Part shown: one piece after another, positions 1 through 9,293 of the stretch | Numbering within the stretch: position 1 is the stretch's first letter | How the letters are laid out: each line of letters opens with the position of its first letter | Assembly: GCA_018268085.1 (NCBI GenBank) | Contig: JAFDXE010000035.1 | Coordinates: 1-43,268 of the forward strand | Reading direction: 5' to 3' | Length of the DNA: 43,268 bases | Origin: Bacteroidota bacterium | GTDB taxonomy: Bacteria; Bacteroidota; Bacteroidia; Chitinophagales; Chitinophagaceae | Position numbers and translations under genes: made by a program | Notes under the pieces: model-generated | The model's database searches: none | Seen by the model: only the letters and a program-made list of their open reading frames with translations | Told to the model about the DNA's origin: nothing

Positions 1-561
1 AAACTCAATTACATTTCTTCGCTGAACAACTTAGAAATGCTACCAGATTAAAGTGTCTATCATTTCTATAAAACTCTTCCTTCTGCGATAATCTGCGCAA
101 TTATTCTGGGTCATTCTGCGGTTAAATTTTTTTCCGCTGATGTATGCTGAAAAGATTATCTAATGAAATTCAATTACACTTCTTCGCTGAATAACGCAGA
201 AATGCTACCAGATTGAAGTGCCTATCATTTCTATAAAACTCTTCTTTCTGCGATCATCTGCGGAATAATTCTGGGTTATTCTGCGGTTAAATTTATTTCC
301 GCAGATCTACGCTGAAAAGATTATCTAATGAAACTCAATTACATTTCTACGCTGAATAACGCAGAAATGCTACCAGATTGAAGTGCCTATCATTTTTATA
401 AAACTCTTCTTTCTGCGAACATCTGCGCTATTATTCTGCGTTATTCTGCGGTTAATTTTTTTTCCGCAGATCTACGATGAAAGATTATCTAATGAAACTC
501 AATTACACTTCTTCGCTGAAACAACGTAGAAATGTTACCAGAATGAAGTGCCTATCTTTTC
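1..561. repeat. 165-bp tandem repeat, 3.4 copies
   Basis: Three consecutive units of exactly 165 bp (1-165, 166-330, 331-495) are followed by a partial, more diverged fourth copy (496 to about 561). Each starts with AAACTCAATTACA or a close variant and ends with GATTATCTAATG. Every unit is rich in the words TCTGCG and CCGCAGA. In copies 2 and 3 TCTGCGG and CCGCAGA form a 7-bp inverted repeat around a 12-nt AT-rich loop (280-305 in copy 2). All frames are broken by stops, so it is not coding although 165 is a multiple of three. The array probably continues to the left of the window. From 562 to 672 I see only ordinary AT-rich leader sequence for the next gene. Confidence 0.95.
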
Positions 562-672
562 CTTAAATGATCAGCAGAAATCAATGGCAAAAACTAAAGT
601 ATACTGCCTGATTTTTCTCCAGCTATTGCCTCAAACCGCCGACTATTTAAATGAATTGTACTAAATTGTTTC

Positions 673-1878
673 ATGCATCTTTCACGACAAACAACAAACA
701 ACCGTATTGAATCCATCGACATCATTCGGGGTATTGCAATGGTTATAATGGCACTCGATCATGTTCGCGACTACTTCCACATCACTGCAAACATCGATGA
801 CCCTCTCAACCTCGCTACTACTACACCACTATTATTTTTCACCCGATGGATAACCCACTTCTGTGCGCCCGTTTTCGTATTCCTATCCGGTGTATCCATA
901 TATCTTCAAAGTTTAAGAAAATCAAAAAAGAACTTAAGCAAATTTCTTTTAAAACGTGGGCTATGGCTCATTTTCGCCGAGTTCTTTATTATCTCCCTGG
1001 CATGGACATTCGATCCCGGCTTTCATATATTGCCAATGCAGGTGATATGGACTATCGGCATCAGTATGATAATTCTCGGATTAATGATTCGGCTACCTTT
1101 CAAACTTATTTTCATTACCGGCTTAGCTATAGTAACACTACATAACCTACTCGACATCCCGGAAGCCGCTCCCGGATTTAAACCCGGCTTTCTCTGGGAA
1201 CTACTTCATCACGGCTTTTTTGTGGTGTACCCGATTTTTTCGAATCACTATTTCCTCATCGTATATCCTTTCGTTGCATGGAGCGGACTCATGATGCTTG
1301 GCTATTGCGCCGGAATTTTGTTTACAGGAAAATTTTCATCCGAACAAAGGAAGAAAATTCTATTGCGTACAGGAATCGGACTTCTTCTCTTATTTGTTAT
1401 TCTCCGTGCAACTAATTTTTACGGCGATCCTGTTCCATGGGAAAAACAACAAAGTAGTTTAAATACATTCCTTTCATTTATCAACGTTCATAAATACCCT
1501 CCTTCGCTTTTATACCTTTCCCTTTTTATCGGGATCGCTTTTCTCCTGCTGGCATTGATGGAAAATAAAAAAAACAGGTTTAGTAATATTATGATCATTT
1601 ATGGCCGCACGGCATTCTTTTATTATATACTCCACCTGTACCTCATTCATATACTGGCAGCTATTGCATTTTTTATAAAAGGAAATCACTCGGTAGAAGA
1701 AGCAATAACTTCCATGAAAAAATTACCATTCCTATTTGTAATTCCCGGGGAAGGATTTGGATTGGGTGTTGTTTATCTTATCTGGTTCTCAGTTGTTGCC
1801 ATTCTATACCCGGTTTGCAAAAAGTACGACAGGTATAAAACAACCCACAAAGAAAAATGGTGGTTAAGCTATTTGTGA
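673..1878 (+). CDS. DUF1624 / heparan-alpha-glucosaminide acetyltransferase-like membrane protein
   Basis: This 401-aa polytopic membrane protein starts with a cytoplasmic stretch and the motif RIESIDIIRGIAMVIMALDH, typical of DUF1624 and YeiB-like acyltransferase families, where a His at the end of the first membrane segment lies near the presumed active site. About ten hydrophobic segments follow, and the C-terminus is basic and cytoplasmic. Family members are proposed to move acyl groups across the membrane onto sugars or glycans; the substrate here is unknown. It stands alone, reading away from the 165-bp repeats and convergent with the hybrid sensor at 1939-6045, with only 60 bp between the two stops and no clear terminator hairpin. 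The family call is firm but the activity is inferred. Confidence 0.8.
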   Translation: MHLSRQTTNNRIESIDIIRGIAMVIMALDHVRDYFHITANIDDPLNLATTTPLLFFTRWITHFCAPVFVFLSGVSIYLQSLRKSKKNLSKFLLKRGLWLIFAEFFIISLAWTFDPGFHILPMQVIWTIGISMIILGLMIRLPFKLIFITGLAIVTLHNLLDIPEAAPGFKPGFLWELLHHGFFVVYPIFSNHYFLIVYPFVAWSGLMMLGYCAGILFTGKFSSEQRKKILLRTGIGLLLLFVILRATNFYGDPVPWEKQQSSLNTFLSFINVHKYPPSLLYLSLFIGIAFLLLALMENKKNRFSNIMIIYGRTAFFYYILHLYLIHILAAIAFFIKGNHSVEEAITSMKKLPFLFVIPGEGFGLGVVYLIWFSVVAILYPVCKKYDRYKTTHKEKWWLSYL

Positions 1879-1938
1879 TGATTAAAATATTGAATGATTA
1901 CCAATTCTCTATAGTTTGTAAAAATCGAAAAGGAATGA

Positions 1939-4900
1939 TCAGGATTGCATTGCTCTCCATTCCAGCGGTGTTATTGCAAACTCCTGTTTAAAAACCCTGG
2001 TAAAATATCCCGGATCGTTGTAGCCGCATTCCAATGCTACAGAAGCCACCGATTCATTCGTATTCCTTAATAATACCTTTGCCCGCTCCAGTCTGATTAT
2101 TCTAATAAACTTATTGGGCGAACATCCTGTTACCGCATCCAGTTTTCGATGCAACTGCGAATGACTCATGAACACACGTTTACACAATTGCTCTACATTA
2201 AAATTCACATCAGTTATGTGTTCTTCAATGGCTGTTCTCACTTTCTTTACAAATGCATCCTCGGTTTGTAATAAAGCAGCAGGCAATGAAGCCGAATCCA
2301 ATACAACATCGTTCCCTGTTGTTTTTGATACACCGGTAATTCTACTGTAATACTGTTGCAGTTGTAGCCGAAGCTCAAGCAATTTGCGCACCCGTACCAA
2401 CAATTCCTCCTTATGAAAGGGCTTTTCGAGGTAAGCATCTGCACCAAGTTCAAGTCCCTCAATCCTGCTTTCAATATCTGTTTTGGCGGTTAACATAATA
2501 ATGGGAATATGACTGGTTCGTTCATCTGATCGCAACTTCCGGCTCATTTCAAACCCATCAACAAATGGCATCATGATATCTGTTATGATGAGATCAGGGA
2601 TGATTTGTGTGGCGATTTCAAATCCCTCTCGCCCATCCTTACCCACTGCCAAACGATATTCCGGCAAACAGGATGCTGTATAGGCCACAACATCGGCATT
2701 GTCTTCTACCAAAAGGATTAACGGAGAATTCATTTCACCGGGAGTAGCAATTTCATCTTTTCGTGTAACCGGTAACGTTACATTACCCTGTATAAAATCC
2801 GTATCCCCTGCATCAGCAATAATGATTGCAGATGGTTCAGGCTTTTTAACCGGTATCATCACAGTAAATTCAGCTCCCTTATTTGATCCAGTTGGCGGAC
2901 TTTTAACTGTTATATCTCCGTCCATCAGCTTAACCAGTTCCTTTGTGAGCGCAAGGCCAATACCTGTGCCGCCTATTTTACCGGATTGACTGTTATCTGC
3001 CTGGTAAAACCGATCAAATACCTGTTGCAGTTGGTCTGCAGGAATACCAATACCTGTATCTTTCACACGTATAACCAGCATCGCTGTTCCCGGGTTCGTT
3101 AGATTGTCTTCACTGATATGAATATACACGTTCCCTTTTTCCGGCGTAAATTTTAAAGCATTTGACAAGAGGTTAGAAATGATCTGCCGCATTTTCTCAG
3201 CATCATACATCGTCGTAAACGAATCGATATCCGACAAAAAATGTAATTGCTTATGCTGACTATCAGCAAGTGAATTAAATGACTCTACTATGTACCGCAG
3301 GAAATTAATGATATCTCCTTTTGACAGTTGCAACGACATTTTACCCGTTTCCAATTTCGACAAATCGAGCATTTCATTTACAAGTTTCAACAGGCTCTCA
3401 CCATTGCGAATGATCATATTCATACCGTTGTTGAAATGTTCAGCAGGATTTTTTAGCACCTGGTTGGCCATTCCTAATATAACGGTAAGCGGTGTACGAA
3501 ATTCATGAGTAATATTCGTGTACAATTGCGTCTTTAAACTGTCTATTTCTTTTATTCGCCTGGCTTCTCTTTGTTCAAAACTCAATTGCGATTTTAACTT
3601 CGCCCGGTTCACACTAAATAAAAAATAGGCACGTATAGCAAGTAACAATAGCAATGCATAAGTGATGTAAGCCCACCAGGTCTTCCACCAGGGAGGCAAT
3701 ACATGTATTTGTAAAGACGCAATGTGCCTGCTCCAGATTCCCTGGCTATTGGAACCCTGAACTTTAAACGTATAGCTGCCTGGTGGCAAATGAAGATAGG
3801 TTGCCGTTCTTCTTTCCCCCGATTCTACCCAATTTTTATCGGCTCCTTCTAACTTATACCGGTACTTGTTTTGGTTAGGTGCAGTAAAGTCCAGTGAAGC
3901 AAACTCAAGCGTAAGAATATCCTGCTTATAGTTTAATGTAATTTCGGAAGTCTCTTCAATGTTGCTTTTCAAAACACCTGTTTCATCGCCGGGTACAATA
4001 GCTATATTATTCACCATAATATTGGTAACAAAAACACCGGGTTCGAACCCTTTTGATAATATTTCTTTCGGATTAAAAATATTGAGCCCGTTCACACCGC
4101 CAAAAGCAAGATTTCCATCCGGCAATTTCATATATGCCCCGGTATTAAATTCATTATCCTGCAAACCATAAGCTTTCGTAAAATTTCTGAAAACTCTTTT
4201 GCCATTGTTGTTTTTATTTTCTGCCAGTAAACAGAATATACCGCGATTGGTACTTCCCCAAATATTACCTGCATCATCTGCCAGGATACCATACACCACA
4301 TCATCGGGCAATCCATCTTTGGTGGTTAGATGAATAAAATTTCCCGTAGTTTTATCCAGCCTGTTTAACCCACCTCCTTTTGTACAGATCCAGATGTATC
4401 TGTCTGGTTCTTTGGGATCATCTAAAAAGCAGGACACATGATCATAGTTAAGCGAATTACGATTGCTGTTATCATTATAATACCATTTCACCTGCGGCAC
4501 CACATGATCTGTATTCCTGATAACCAGTTTTGCAAAACCAGCCTGTGTACCATACCAGAAAGTTCCCTGTTTATCTTCATACATCGCCGTACAGATCGCC
4601 TTCGCAAACATCGGCCTTGAAGGATCACTGTTCACTGAAAAACTATCTACCCGTCTTGTTATATTATCCAATAAAAAAATGGTTCCACCCATACCCGGGA
4701 TCCAAATCCTCCCTTTCCTGTCTTCCATCATCGGTTGCTTGTCGCCTTGTCCATAATAAAAATTTATCTCAGGGATGGAAGTAAGTTTTCCGGAAGCTGG
4801 ACTGAATAGATAATATCCTGTTTTATCGCTCTTGATACAAAAATCCCCATTTGACGTAACGATAAAATTATCTATCTCGTTAACAGAAGGAATAAATGTA

Positions 4901-6045
4901 AATGGATCGGTAACCGTACTGTCTTTTTTAACTTTTCTCCACCCGTATGCATAGTTACCTACATACATTTCGTTTGAACTAACAGGAACGATGAAACGCA
5001 CACTAAATTCCGGCAATTGCGTTTTAAACTTTATACTCGCCGTATTGTATTTCCGAAGTCCGTAGCCAATGGTACCGCACCATAACATTCCGGAGCGGTC
5101 GATGAAAAATGGATAACTGATTATTTGCGACATATTCTCTGGCAAATCCTTATTCCACTGAATCGCCTTTCCGGGCTCCCATTTTCCAACATCATAAAAA
5201 TAAAGTTCACGATGATGGTTTAACCACAGTTTTCCTCTCGGGTTAAATATTACATTTCCAGGTGTTATTTTATCTATGTCAAATAAGGGATAAATATCTT
5301 TGCCATCAGATAAAAACAGGTCTCTACTGATAAGTGTATTCCCATCCTGCTCAATAACGTATCCATTATTAAATAAATGGCCATTCTCTAATTTGATGAA
5401 ATTATTTTTCGAAACGTCGAAACGATATACCAACCCTTCCATATCTCCCACCCAAACATTATTATTCCTGTCTCTGCCCAGACCATATACCTGCGATTCA
5501 TTGGGCAAACTGAGGCGGGTTATTACAGGCTTGGAACCTTTGCTAATAAAATCTTCCGGTAGTTGTATGATGTTCAAGCCCGCCTCATCAATACCTGCCA
5601 GTATTCTCCCGTCGGGTAACTCAACCATCATTTTTACTGTATTGCCGGATATACTACCGGGATCCGATACCCGATGTTCAATACGATAGAACCTGCCGTC
5701 TTTTTTATCGTAAATATTTAATCCCCCGTTTTCCGTTCCAATCCAGATCCGCCCTTTTGAATCTTCAAACAATTTTAATATGGTATTGCTGCTTAGTGAC
5801 CGATCGTCGTACGGATCATTGGTGAACACTTTAAAATCATAGCCATCGTACCTGTTTAATCCATTCTTCGTTGCCACCCAGATAAACCCGTCTTTATCCT
5901 GCATAATATCGAATACCATTCCCTGCGATAACCCCTGTGCAATTGAAATGGATTCATAGCCCGCCTGGGCAAATGCCGTTAGTGCAGTTGATTGAAGAAG
6001 AACCCAAATGGCAAGCTGAAATAATATGGGTTTGAATTTGATCAC
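1939..6045 (-). CDS. hybrid two-component sensor (propeller, Y_Y_Y, kinase, receiver, AraC HTH)
   Basis: This 1368-aa one-protein two-component system has a signal peptide (about 1-27, ending FAQ) and a periplasmic region of Reg_prop repeats (about 30-690) with blades of the type DKDGFIWVATKNGLNRYDG. A Y_Y_Y domain follows, then a membrane helix near 790-810, a DHp helix with phospho-accepting His847 in THEFRTPL, a HATPase domain with DTGIGIP and GGTGIGLAL, a receiver with phospho-Asp1156 in ITDIMMP, and a C-terminal AraC-type HTH (about 1270-1365). In Bacteroidota such proteins usually bind polysaccharide fragments and switch on nearby degradation genes, but no glycan-use locus is visible here. 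The start codon is GTG at 6045; I found no in-frame ATG in the short stretch upstream. It is divergent from the MFS gene across 211 bp. Confidence 0.95.
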   Translation of the reverse strand: MIKFKPILFQLAIWVLLQSTALTAFAQAGYESISIAQGLSQGMVFDIMQDKDGFIWVATKNGLNRYDGYDFKVFTNDPYDDRSLSSNTILKLFEDSKGRIWIGTENGGLNIYDKKDGRFYRIEHRVSDPGSISGNTVKMMVELPDGRILAGIDEAGLNIIQLPEDFISKGSKPVITRLSLPNESQVYGLGRDRNNNVWVGDMEGLVYRFDVSKNNFIKLENGHLFNNGYVIEQDGNTLISRDLFLSDGKDIYPLFDIDKITPGNVIFNPRGKLWLNHHRELYFYDVGKWEPGKAIQWNKDLPENMSQIISYPFFIDRSGMLWCGTIGYGLRKYNTASIKFKTQLPEFSVRFIVPVSSNEMYVGNYAYGWRKVKKDSTVTDPFTFIPSVNEIDNFIVTSNGDFCIKSDKTGYYLFSPASGKLTSIPEINFYYGQGDKQPMMEDRKGRIWIPGMGGTIFLLDNITRRVDSFSVNSDPSRPMFAKAICTAMYEDKQGTFWYGTQAGFAKLVIRNTDHVVPQVKWYYNDNSNRNSLNYDHVSCFLDDPKEPDRYIWICTKGGGLNRLDKTTGNFIHLTTKDGLPDDVVYGILADDAGNIWGSTNRGIFCLLAENKNNNGKRVFRNFTKAYGLQDNEFNTGAYMKLPDGNLAFGGVNGLNIFNPKEILSKGFEPGVFVTNIMVNNIAIVPGDETGVLKSNIEETSEITLNYKQDILTLEFASLDFTAPNQNKYRYKLEGADKNWVESGERRTATYLHLPPGSYTFKVQGSNSQGIWSRHIASLQIHVLPPWWKTWWAYITYALLLLLAIRAYFLFSVNRAKLKSQLSFEQREARRIKEIDSLKTQLYTNITHEFRTPLTVILGMANQVLKNPAEHFNNGMNMIIRNGESLLKLVNEMLDLSKLETGKMSLQLSKGDIINFLRYIVESFNSLADSQHKQLHFLSDIDSFTTMYDAEKMRQIISNLLSNALKFTPEKGNVYIHISEDNLTNPGTAMLVIRVKDTGIGIPADQLQQVFDRFYQADNSQSGKIGGTGIGLALTKELVKLMDGDITVKSPPTGSNKGAEFTVMIPVKKPEPSAIIIADAGDTDFIQGNVTLPVTRKDEIATPGEMNSPLILLVEDNADVVAYTASCLPEYRLAVGKDGREGFEIATQIIPDLIITDIMMPFVDGFEMSRKLRSDERTSHIPIIMLTAKTDIESRIEGLELGADAYLEKPFHKEELLVRVRKLLELRLQLQQYYSRITGVSKTTGNDVVLDSASLPAALLQTEDAFVKKVRTAIEEHITDVNFNVEQLCKRVFMSHSQLHRKLDAVTGCSPNKFIRIIRLERAKVLLRNTNESVASVALECGYNDPGYFTRVFKQEFAITPLEWRAMQS

Positions 6046-6256
6046 GCATATAAATATAAAGGGAAAAAAAATTCACAGGTTTATATCTCCTTCAGAATTA
6101 AACCGTTTTGCAAAAAAATGACGAAATAATCCTGTTGCTGCACAGTTTGTCCTATGGATTGATGAGAAAGTACAAAAGGCTGGTTAATTATTATCCGCAA
6201 TTCGGCTATTGCTGACAGACCTTTGAAACAACCAATCACCACGTTATTCTGCAATA

Positions 6257-7651
6257 ATGCCGGCTACTGCTTCCATACAAATTCCCAATCAGAAGAGCAG
6301 GTTCATTTTCCCGGTGCTGACAGGAAATGAATTCATCCGCTATTTCAATTTCATTGTTCTGTACATCGCCCAGGGCATACCGGAAGGCATGACATTTTTT
6401 GGCATTCCGGCCTGGATGGCCATGCATGGCAAAACACCTGGTGAGATCGGGGGTTTTGTTGCCATGGTTGGACTGCCCTGGAGCTGTAAAATATTTATAG
6501 CGCCATTAATGGACCGGTTTACTTATTTACCAATGGGGCGTAGAAGACCATGGGTTTTGGTTGGTCAACTGGGATTGATGGTTTCATTCATCAGTATGGC
6601 GTTCATACCCGATCCATTGAATAATATGAAACTGCTGCTCGCTACGGGTTTTGCAATAGGCTTTTTTGGAGCCTTCCAGGATATTGCCACAGATGGAATG
6701 GCTATCGATGTTATCCCCCCTCATCAACAGGCAAGGGCCAATGGGTTTATGTGGGGAGCAAAAATAATGGGCACATCCGCTTCCCTGGCCACAGGTAGCT
6801 GGGTGTTGAATAAATATGGTTTTAGCAGCGCCATATTAACACTGTCTTTTGCAGTATGCTTAATAATGATCGTTCCATTGATCTTCCGGGAACGGGCAGG
6901 CGAAAAATTTCTACCATGGACAAAAGGCGCAGCATCCGATGAAACATCACATTTACAATTCGATAACTGGAAAAATATTTTTTCATCCCTACTGCGTGTT
7001 TTCACATTGCGCAATAGTTTGATTTTTGCATTGGTTGGATTTGTTAGCCTTTGCGGGTTCAATTTTATGGATACAATGCTGCCCGTTTTTACTGTTCAGG
7101 CACTTGGGTGGACTGACCAGTTATACGCAAAATGGTATGCAACAGCTTCCTTAACTGGCGGCATCACGGGAATGATCATCGGTGGAATATTGATTGACAG
7201 GTTTGGTAAAATAAAGATGCTGAACATTTACCTGCTGAGTGTTATCCTGCTAAGTATATCGATGTCGGTATTGAAAAATTACTGGCATCATGCCTGGTTT
7301 ATTACTGGATTTATGATGGCCTATGGAATAGTATATGTATTTACTTCCATTGGCATTTTTGCTACAGCCATGCAATGTTGCTGGAAAAAAATATCAGCTA
7401 CACAATTTACTTTATACATGACGATCGCAAACCTGGGAAGGATCACCGGTGCTAAGTTAATCGGACCGGTTAAGCAGGTTTTTTCCTGGCAATACAGCAT
7501 ATTGTTTCTTGCACTTGCAGCAGCCATTTCATTTTTGCTGCTCCAGTTTGTACAACTCAACAACCACATACAACGGGTTGAAGAAATTGACCAGGCAGAC
7601 AAAACTTTTTCTGGTAATAATTTAACATCAGCACACTCAAAAATCAACTAA
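6257..7651 (+). CDS. MFS transporter, AmpG/PAT-like
   Basis: This 464-aa inner-membrane permease has about twelve hydrophobic segments. The N-terminal half carries YIAQGIPEGMTFFGIPAWM and the loop PLMDRFTYLPMGRRRPW, a pattern typical of the AmpG/acetyl-CoA transporter (PAT) branch of the MFS, followed by ATDGMAIDVIP. AmpG proteins import muropeptides, but more distant relatives carry other cargo, so the substrate is not assigned. The stop is one base short of the start of the Rid-fold lipoprotein, so the two are surely co-transcribed. It is divergent from the hybrid sensor, which could in principle control it, though I see no operator to prove that. Confidence 0.85.
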   Translation: MPATASIQIPNQKSRFIFPVLTGNEFIRYFNFIVLYIAQGIPEGMTFFGIPAWMAMHGKTPGEIGGFVAMVGLPWSCKIFIAPLMDRFTYLPMGRRRPWVLVGQLGLMVSFISMAFIPDPLNNMKLLLATGFAIGFFGAFQDIATDGMAIDVIPPHQQARANGFMWGAKIMGTSASLATGSWVLNKYGFSSAILTLSFAVCLIMIVPLIFRERAGEKFLPWTKGAASDETSHLQFDNWKNIFSSLLRVFTLRNSLIFALVGFVSLCGFNFMDTMLPVFTVQALGWTDQLYAKWYATASLTGGITGMIIGGILIDRFGKIKMLNIYLLSVILLSISMSVLKNYWHHAWFITGFMMAYGIVYVFTSIGIFATAMQCCWKKISATQFTLYMTIANLGRITGAKLIGPVKQVFSWQYSILFLALAAAISFLLLQFVQLNNHIQRVEEIDQADKTFSGNNLTSAHSKIN

Positions 7652-7652
7652 A

Positions 7653-8150
7653 ATGAAAAAAATACTGAGCGTCACTCCCTTTATTATTGCATTATTTATC
7701 TGTTCATGCAACCACGAAACAAAAACATCCGATGCGGCAAAAGCTCCTGAAACTGTAATTGAAAAACCGGAATACTTCATGCTTCGGCCGGCTGTAGAAA
7801 AAGAATATGGCTATACGCATGCTGTAAAAATTGGAAGGGATATTAAGATATCAGGTGCTGTAAGTATGGATGAAAAAGGATTACCGACTGCAAAAGGAGA
7901 TTTACAACAACAAATGAAAAATTGTTATGCCGATCTTGAAATAATACTAAAACACTTTGGTTGCACATTCGATGATGTAGTAGTTGAAAACATCTTAACT
8001 ACCAATATGCCGGAATTTCTGAAACAATCAGGTTACAGGAATTCCATTTATAAAAAACAATTTCCAACAGGATCATGGTTTGGTGTAAGAGAACTGGCCT
8101 TACCGGAATTCATGATTGAGATAGAACTGGAAGTGTACAAAACAAACTGA
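7653..8150 (+). CDS. Rid-fold (YjgF/YER057c/UK114) lipoprotein, catalytic Arg missing
   Basis: This 165-aa protein starts with a lipoprotein signal peptide (lipobox IALFICSC, lipidated Cys19 or Cys17), then a short linker and a Rid domain from about residue 42. Rid hallmarks are GRDIKISGAVSMD, an internal QMKNCYADLEIIL helix and the C-terminal pattern ELALPEFMIEIELEVY. Cytosolic RidA enzymes hydrolyse reactive enamines and imines using an Arg in the motif PxRS; here the same position reads PTGS with Gly140, so that deaminase chemistry is not expected. Export to the envelope is also unusual for the family. The ATG is one base past the stop of the MFS gene, implying a shared transcript and perhaps a shared substrate. 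Confidence 0.8.
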   Translation: MKKILSVTPFIIALFICSCNHETKTSDAAKAPETVIEKPEYFMLRPAVEKEYGYTHAVKIGRDIKISGAVSMDEKGLPTAKGDLQQQMKNCYADLEIILKHFGCTFDDVVVENILTTNMPEFLKQSGYRNSIYKKQFPTGSWFGVRELALPEFMIEIELEVYKTN

Positions 8151-8224
8151 TTGATTCCTCTACTTGGGCTCAATAAAAACAAATTGAATTCATCATGCAC
8201 GCATTAAAAAACATCAAACGCCTA

Positions 8225-8237
8225 CAACAAATTGTTG
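8225..8237. promoter_or_regulatory. short palindrome in the leader of the ABM-like lipoprotein gene
   Basis: CAACAA and TTGTTG flank a single A, giving a perfect 13-bp palindrome 50 bp upstream of the start at 8288. It could be a protein-binding site, but sites this short also occur by chance in AT-rich DNA. Confidence 0.25.
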
Positions 8238-8287
8238 CAGTTTCATAATAACAGGCTCATCGAATTACCTAAATAAAAATAAATAGT

Positions 8288-9034
8288 ATGAAAAAAATCA
8301 ACAAAATTTTTACAACAGCAATTACAATTTCTGCTGTTTGTATTTTTTTATCCTGTAATGGTGATAAAAAAGAAGCAGGGGAAGAAACTACTGCACCAAA
8401 AGACACATCAAACTCAATGCAAATGACAGCAGCCCCGGCTCCGGTTGCAGAACCGGCATTCACAGCTTTCGATGTGGTAGAAATCAAACACACGGTTAAG
8501 GATTATGATAAATGGAGGCCGGTGTTTGATAATGATTCAACAGCACGCAATGCCAGCGGACTGGAAAAAATTGTTGTAGCCAGGAACATGGACAATCCAA
8601 ATAAATTATACATAGCCCTAAAAGCAAACGATGTTGCAAAAGCAAAAGAATTTGCCAATGCAGCAAGATTGAAAGAAGTAATGGAAAAAGGCGGTGTGAA
8701 TTCAAAACCGGATGTTTCTTTCCTGCATGTGATCAGGTTTAATCCGGATGCCAAAGAACCTAAATGGGTGGTAATTACACACAAGGTAAAAGACTTCGAT
8801 GCATGGGTAAAAGTTTTTGATGCAGAAGGAAAAGCAGCCAGGGCCGACCAGGGGTTGTTTGATGCCGTAATGGCAAGAGGTGTTGATGATCCGAATACGG
8901 TAATGCTTGTTTTTGATATAAAAGATATGGATAAAGCCAGGAAATCAATTATGTCGGATGAAAAGAAAAAACTCATGGAAAGTGCGGGAGTGGAAGGTGT
9001 ACCAACAATCGAATTCTATAACAGTACTGAATAA
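8288..9034 (+). CDS. lipoprotein with two ABM-like ferredoxin-fold repeats
   Basis: This 248-aa protein starts with a lipoprotein signal (VCIFLSCNGD, probable lipid-Cys20) and an Ala/Pro-rich linker, followed by two copies of one domain. Copy 1 (about 60-150) has VEIKHTVKDYDKWRPVFDND and copy 2 (about 158-246) has VVITHKVKDFDAWVKVFDAE; both continue with an LxDAVMARGVDDPNTV-type strand and an AKxxxxSxxxKxxMExAGV helix. This is the layout of dimeric alpha-beta-barrel (antibiotic biosynthesis monooxygenase-like) proteins, here made as an internal tandem so that one chain could form the barrel. No catalytic residue can be named. It lies 137 bp after the Rid-fold gene on the same strand. Confidence 0.75.
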   Translation: MKKINKIFTTAITISAVCIFLSCNGDKKEAGEETTAPKDTSNSMQMTAAPAPVAEPAFTAFDVVEIKHTVKDYDKWRPVFDNDSTARNASGLEKIVVARNMDNPNKLYIALKANDVAKAKEFANAARLKEVMEKGGVNSKPDVSFLHVIRFNPDAKEPKWVVITHKVKDFDAWVKVFDAEGKAARADQGLFDAVMARGVDDPNTVMLVFDIKDMDKARKSIMSDEKKKLMESAGVEGVPTIEFYNSTE

Positions 9035-9062
9035 TCGAAAGTAAAAAGAACTCCATTGTTTT

Positions 9063-9194
9063 TGTCACACGGCCGCAAATTAACGGGATCGGGCAGCGTT
9101 TGGGAGGACACTGTTCGGTTCCTTTGCCAGGTAAGACAATATTAATACTTACACGGTAAAGGTTTGTAATAATTCATTGCGGGCCCGTGTGACA
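9063..9194 (+). ncRNA. candidate structured RNA, three-way junction
   Basis: The ends are complementary: TGTCACACGG (9063-9072) pairs with CCGTGTGACA (9185-9194), and the stem continues through CC/GG and GC/GC with single-base bulges at 9184 and 9181. Inside sit two adjacent hairpins. Hairpin A has 12 unbroken pairs (9085-9096 with 9111-9122) and a 14-nt loop containing GGGAGGA. Hairpin B pairs 9123-9135 with 9148-9160 around a 2x2 internal loop and a 12-nt AT loop. Five pairs are G-U when read on the plus strand and would be A-C mismatches on the other strand, which favours plus-strand RNA over a DNA palindrome. No U-tract follows, so it is not a simple terminator. I do not recognise the family. 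Confidence 0.5.
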
Positions 9195-9293
9195 GGAACA
9201 GTGGAAAATCCAATGAAGTAAGATAAAATACCAAATGCAATTGCTGCAATAGGATAAGCATACAATCATTACATAACACTTAAAACAACGAAC

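Noticed and set aside
1..561. CRISPR-like array
   Set aside because: The 165-bp units are similar along their whole length, with no alternation of constant repeats and unique spacers and no cas genes.
5300..5689. 129-aa plus-strand frame antisense to the hybrid sensor
   Set aside because: It is a shadow of the propeller-coding sequence, with no leader or homology signal of its own.
8503..8976. 157-aa minus-strand frame
   Set aside because: It is antisense to the duplicated ABM-like lipoprotein, and the Ser/Phe-rich translation is what reversed Lys/Glu-rich coding DNA gives.
9063..9194. Simple terminator or plain DNA palindrome
   Set aside because: No U-tract follows the outer stem, and the inner stems use G-U pairs on one strand only. 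A miniature mobile element was not excluded, but no target duplication was seen.
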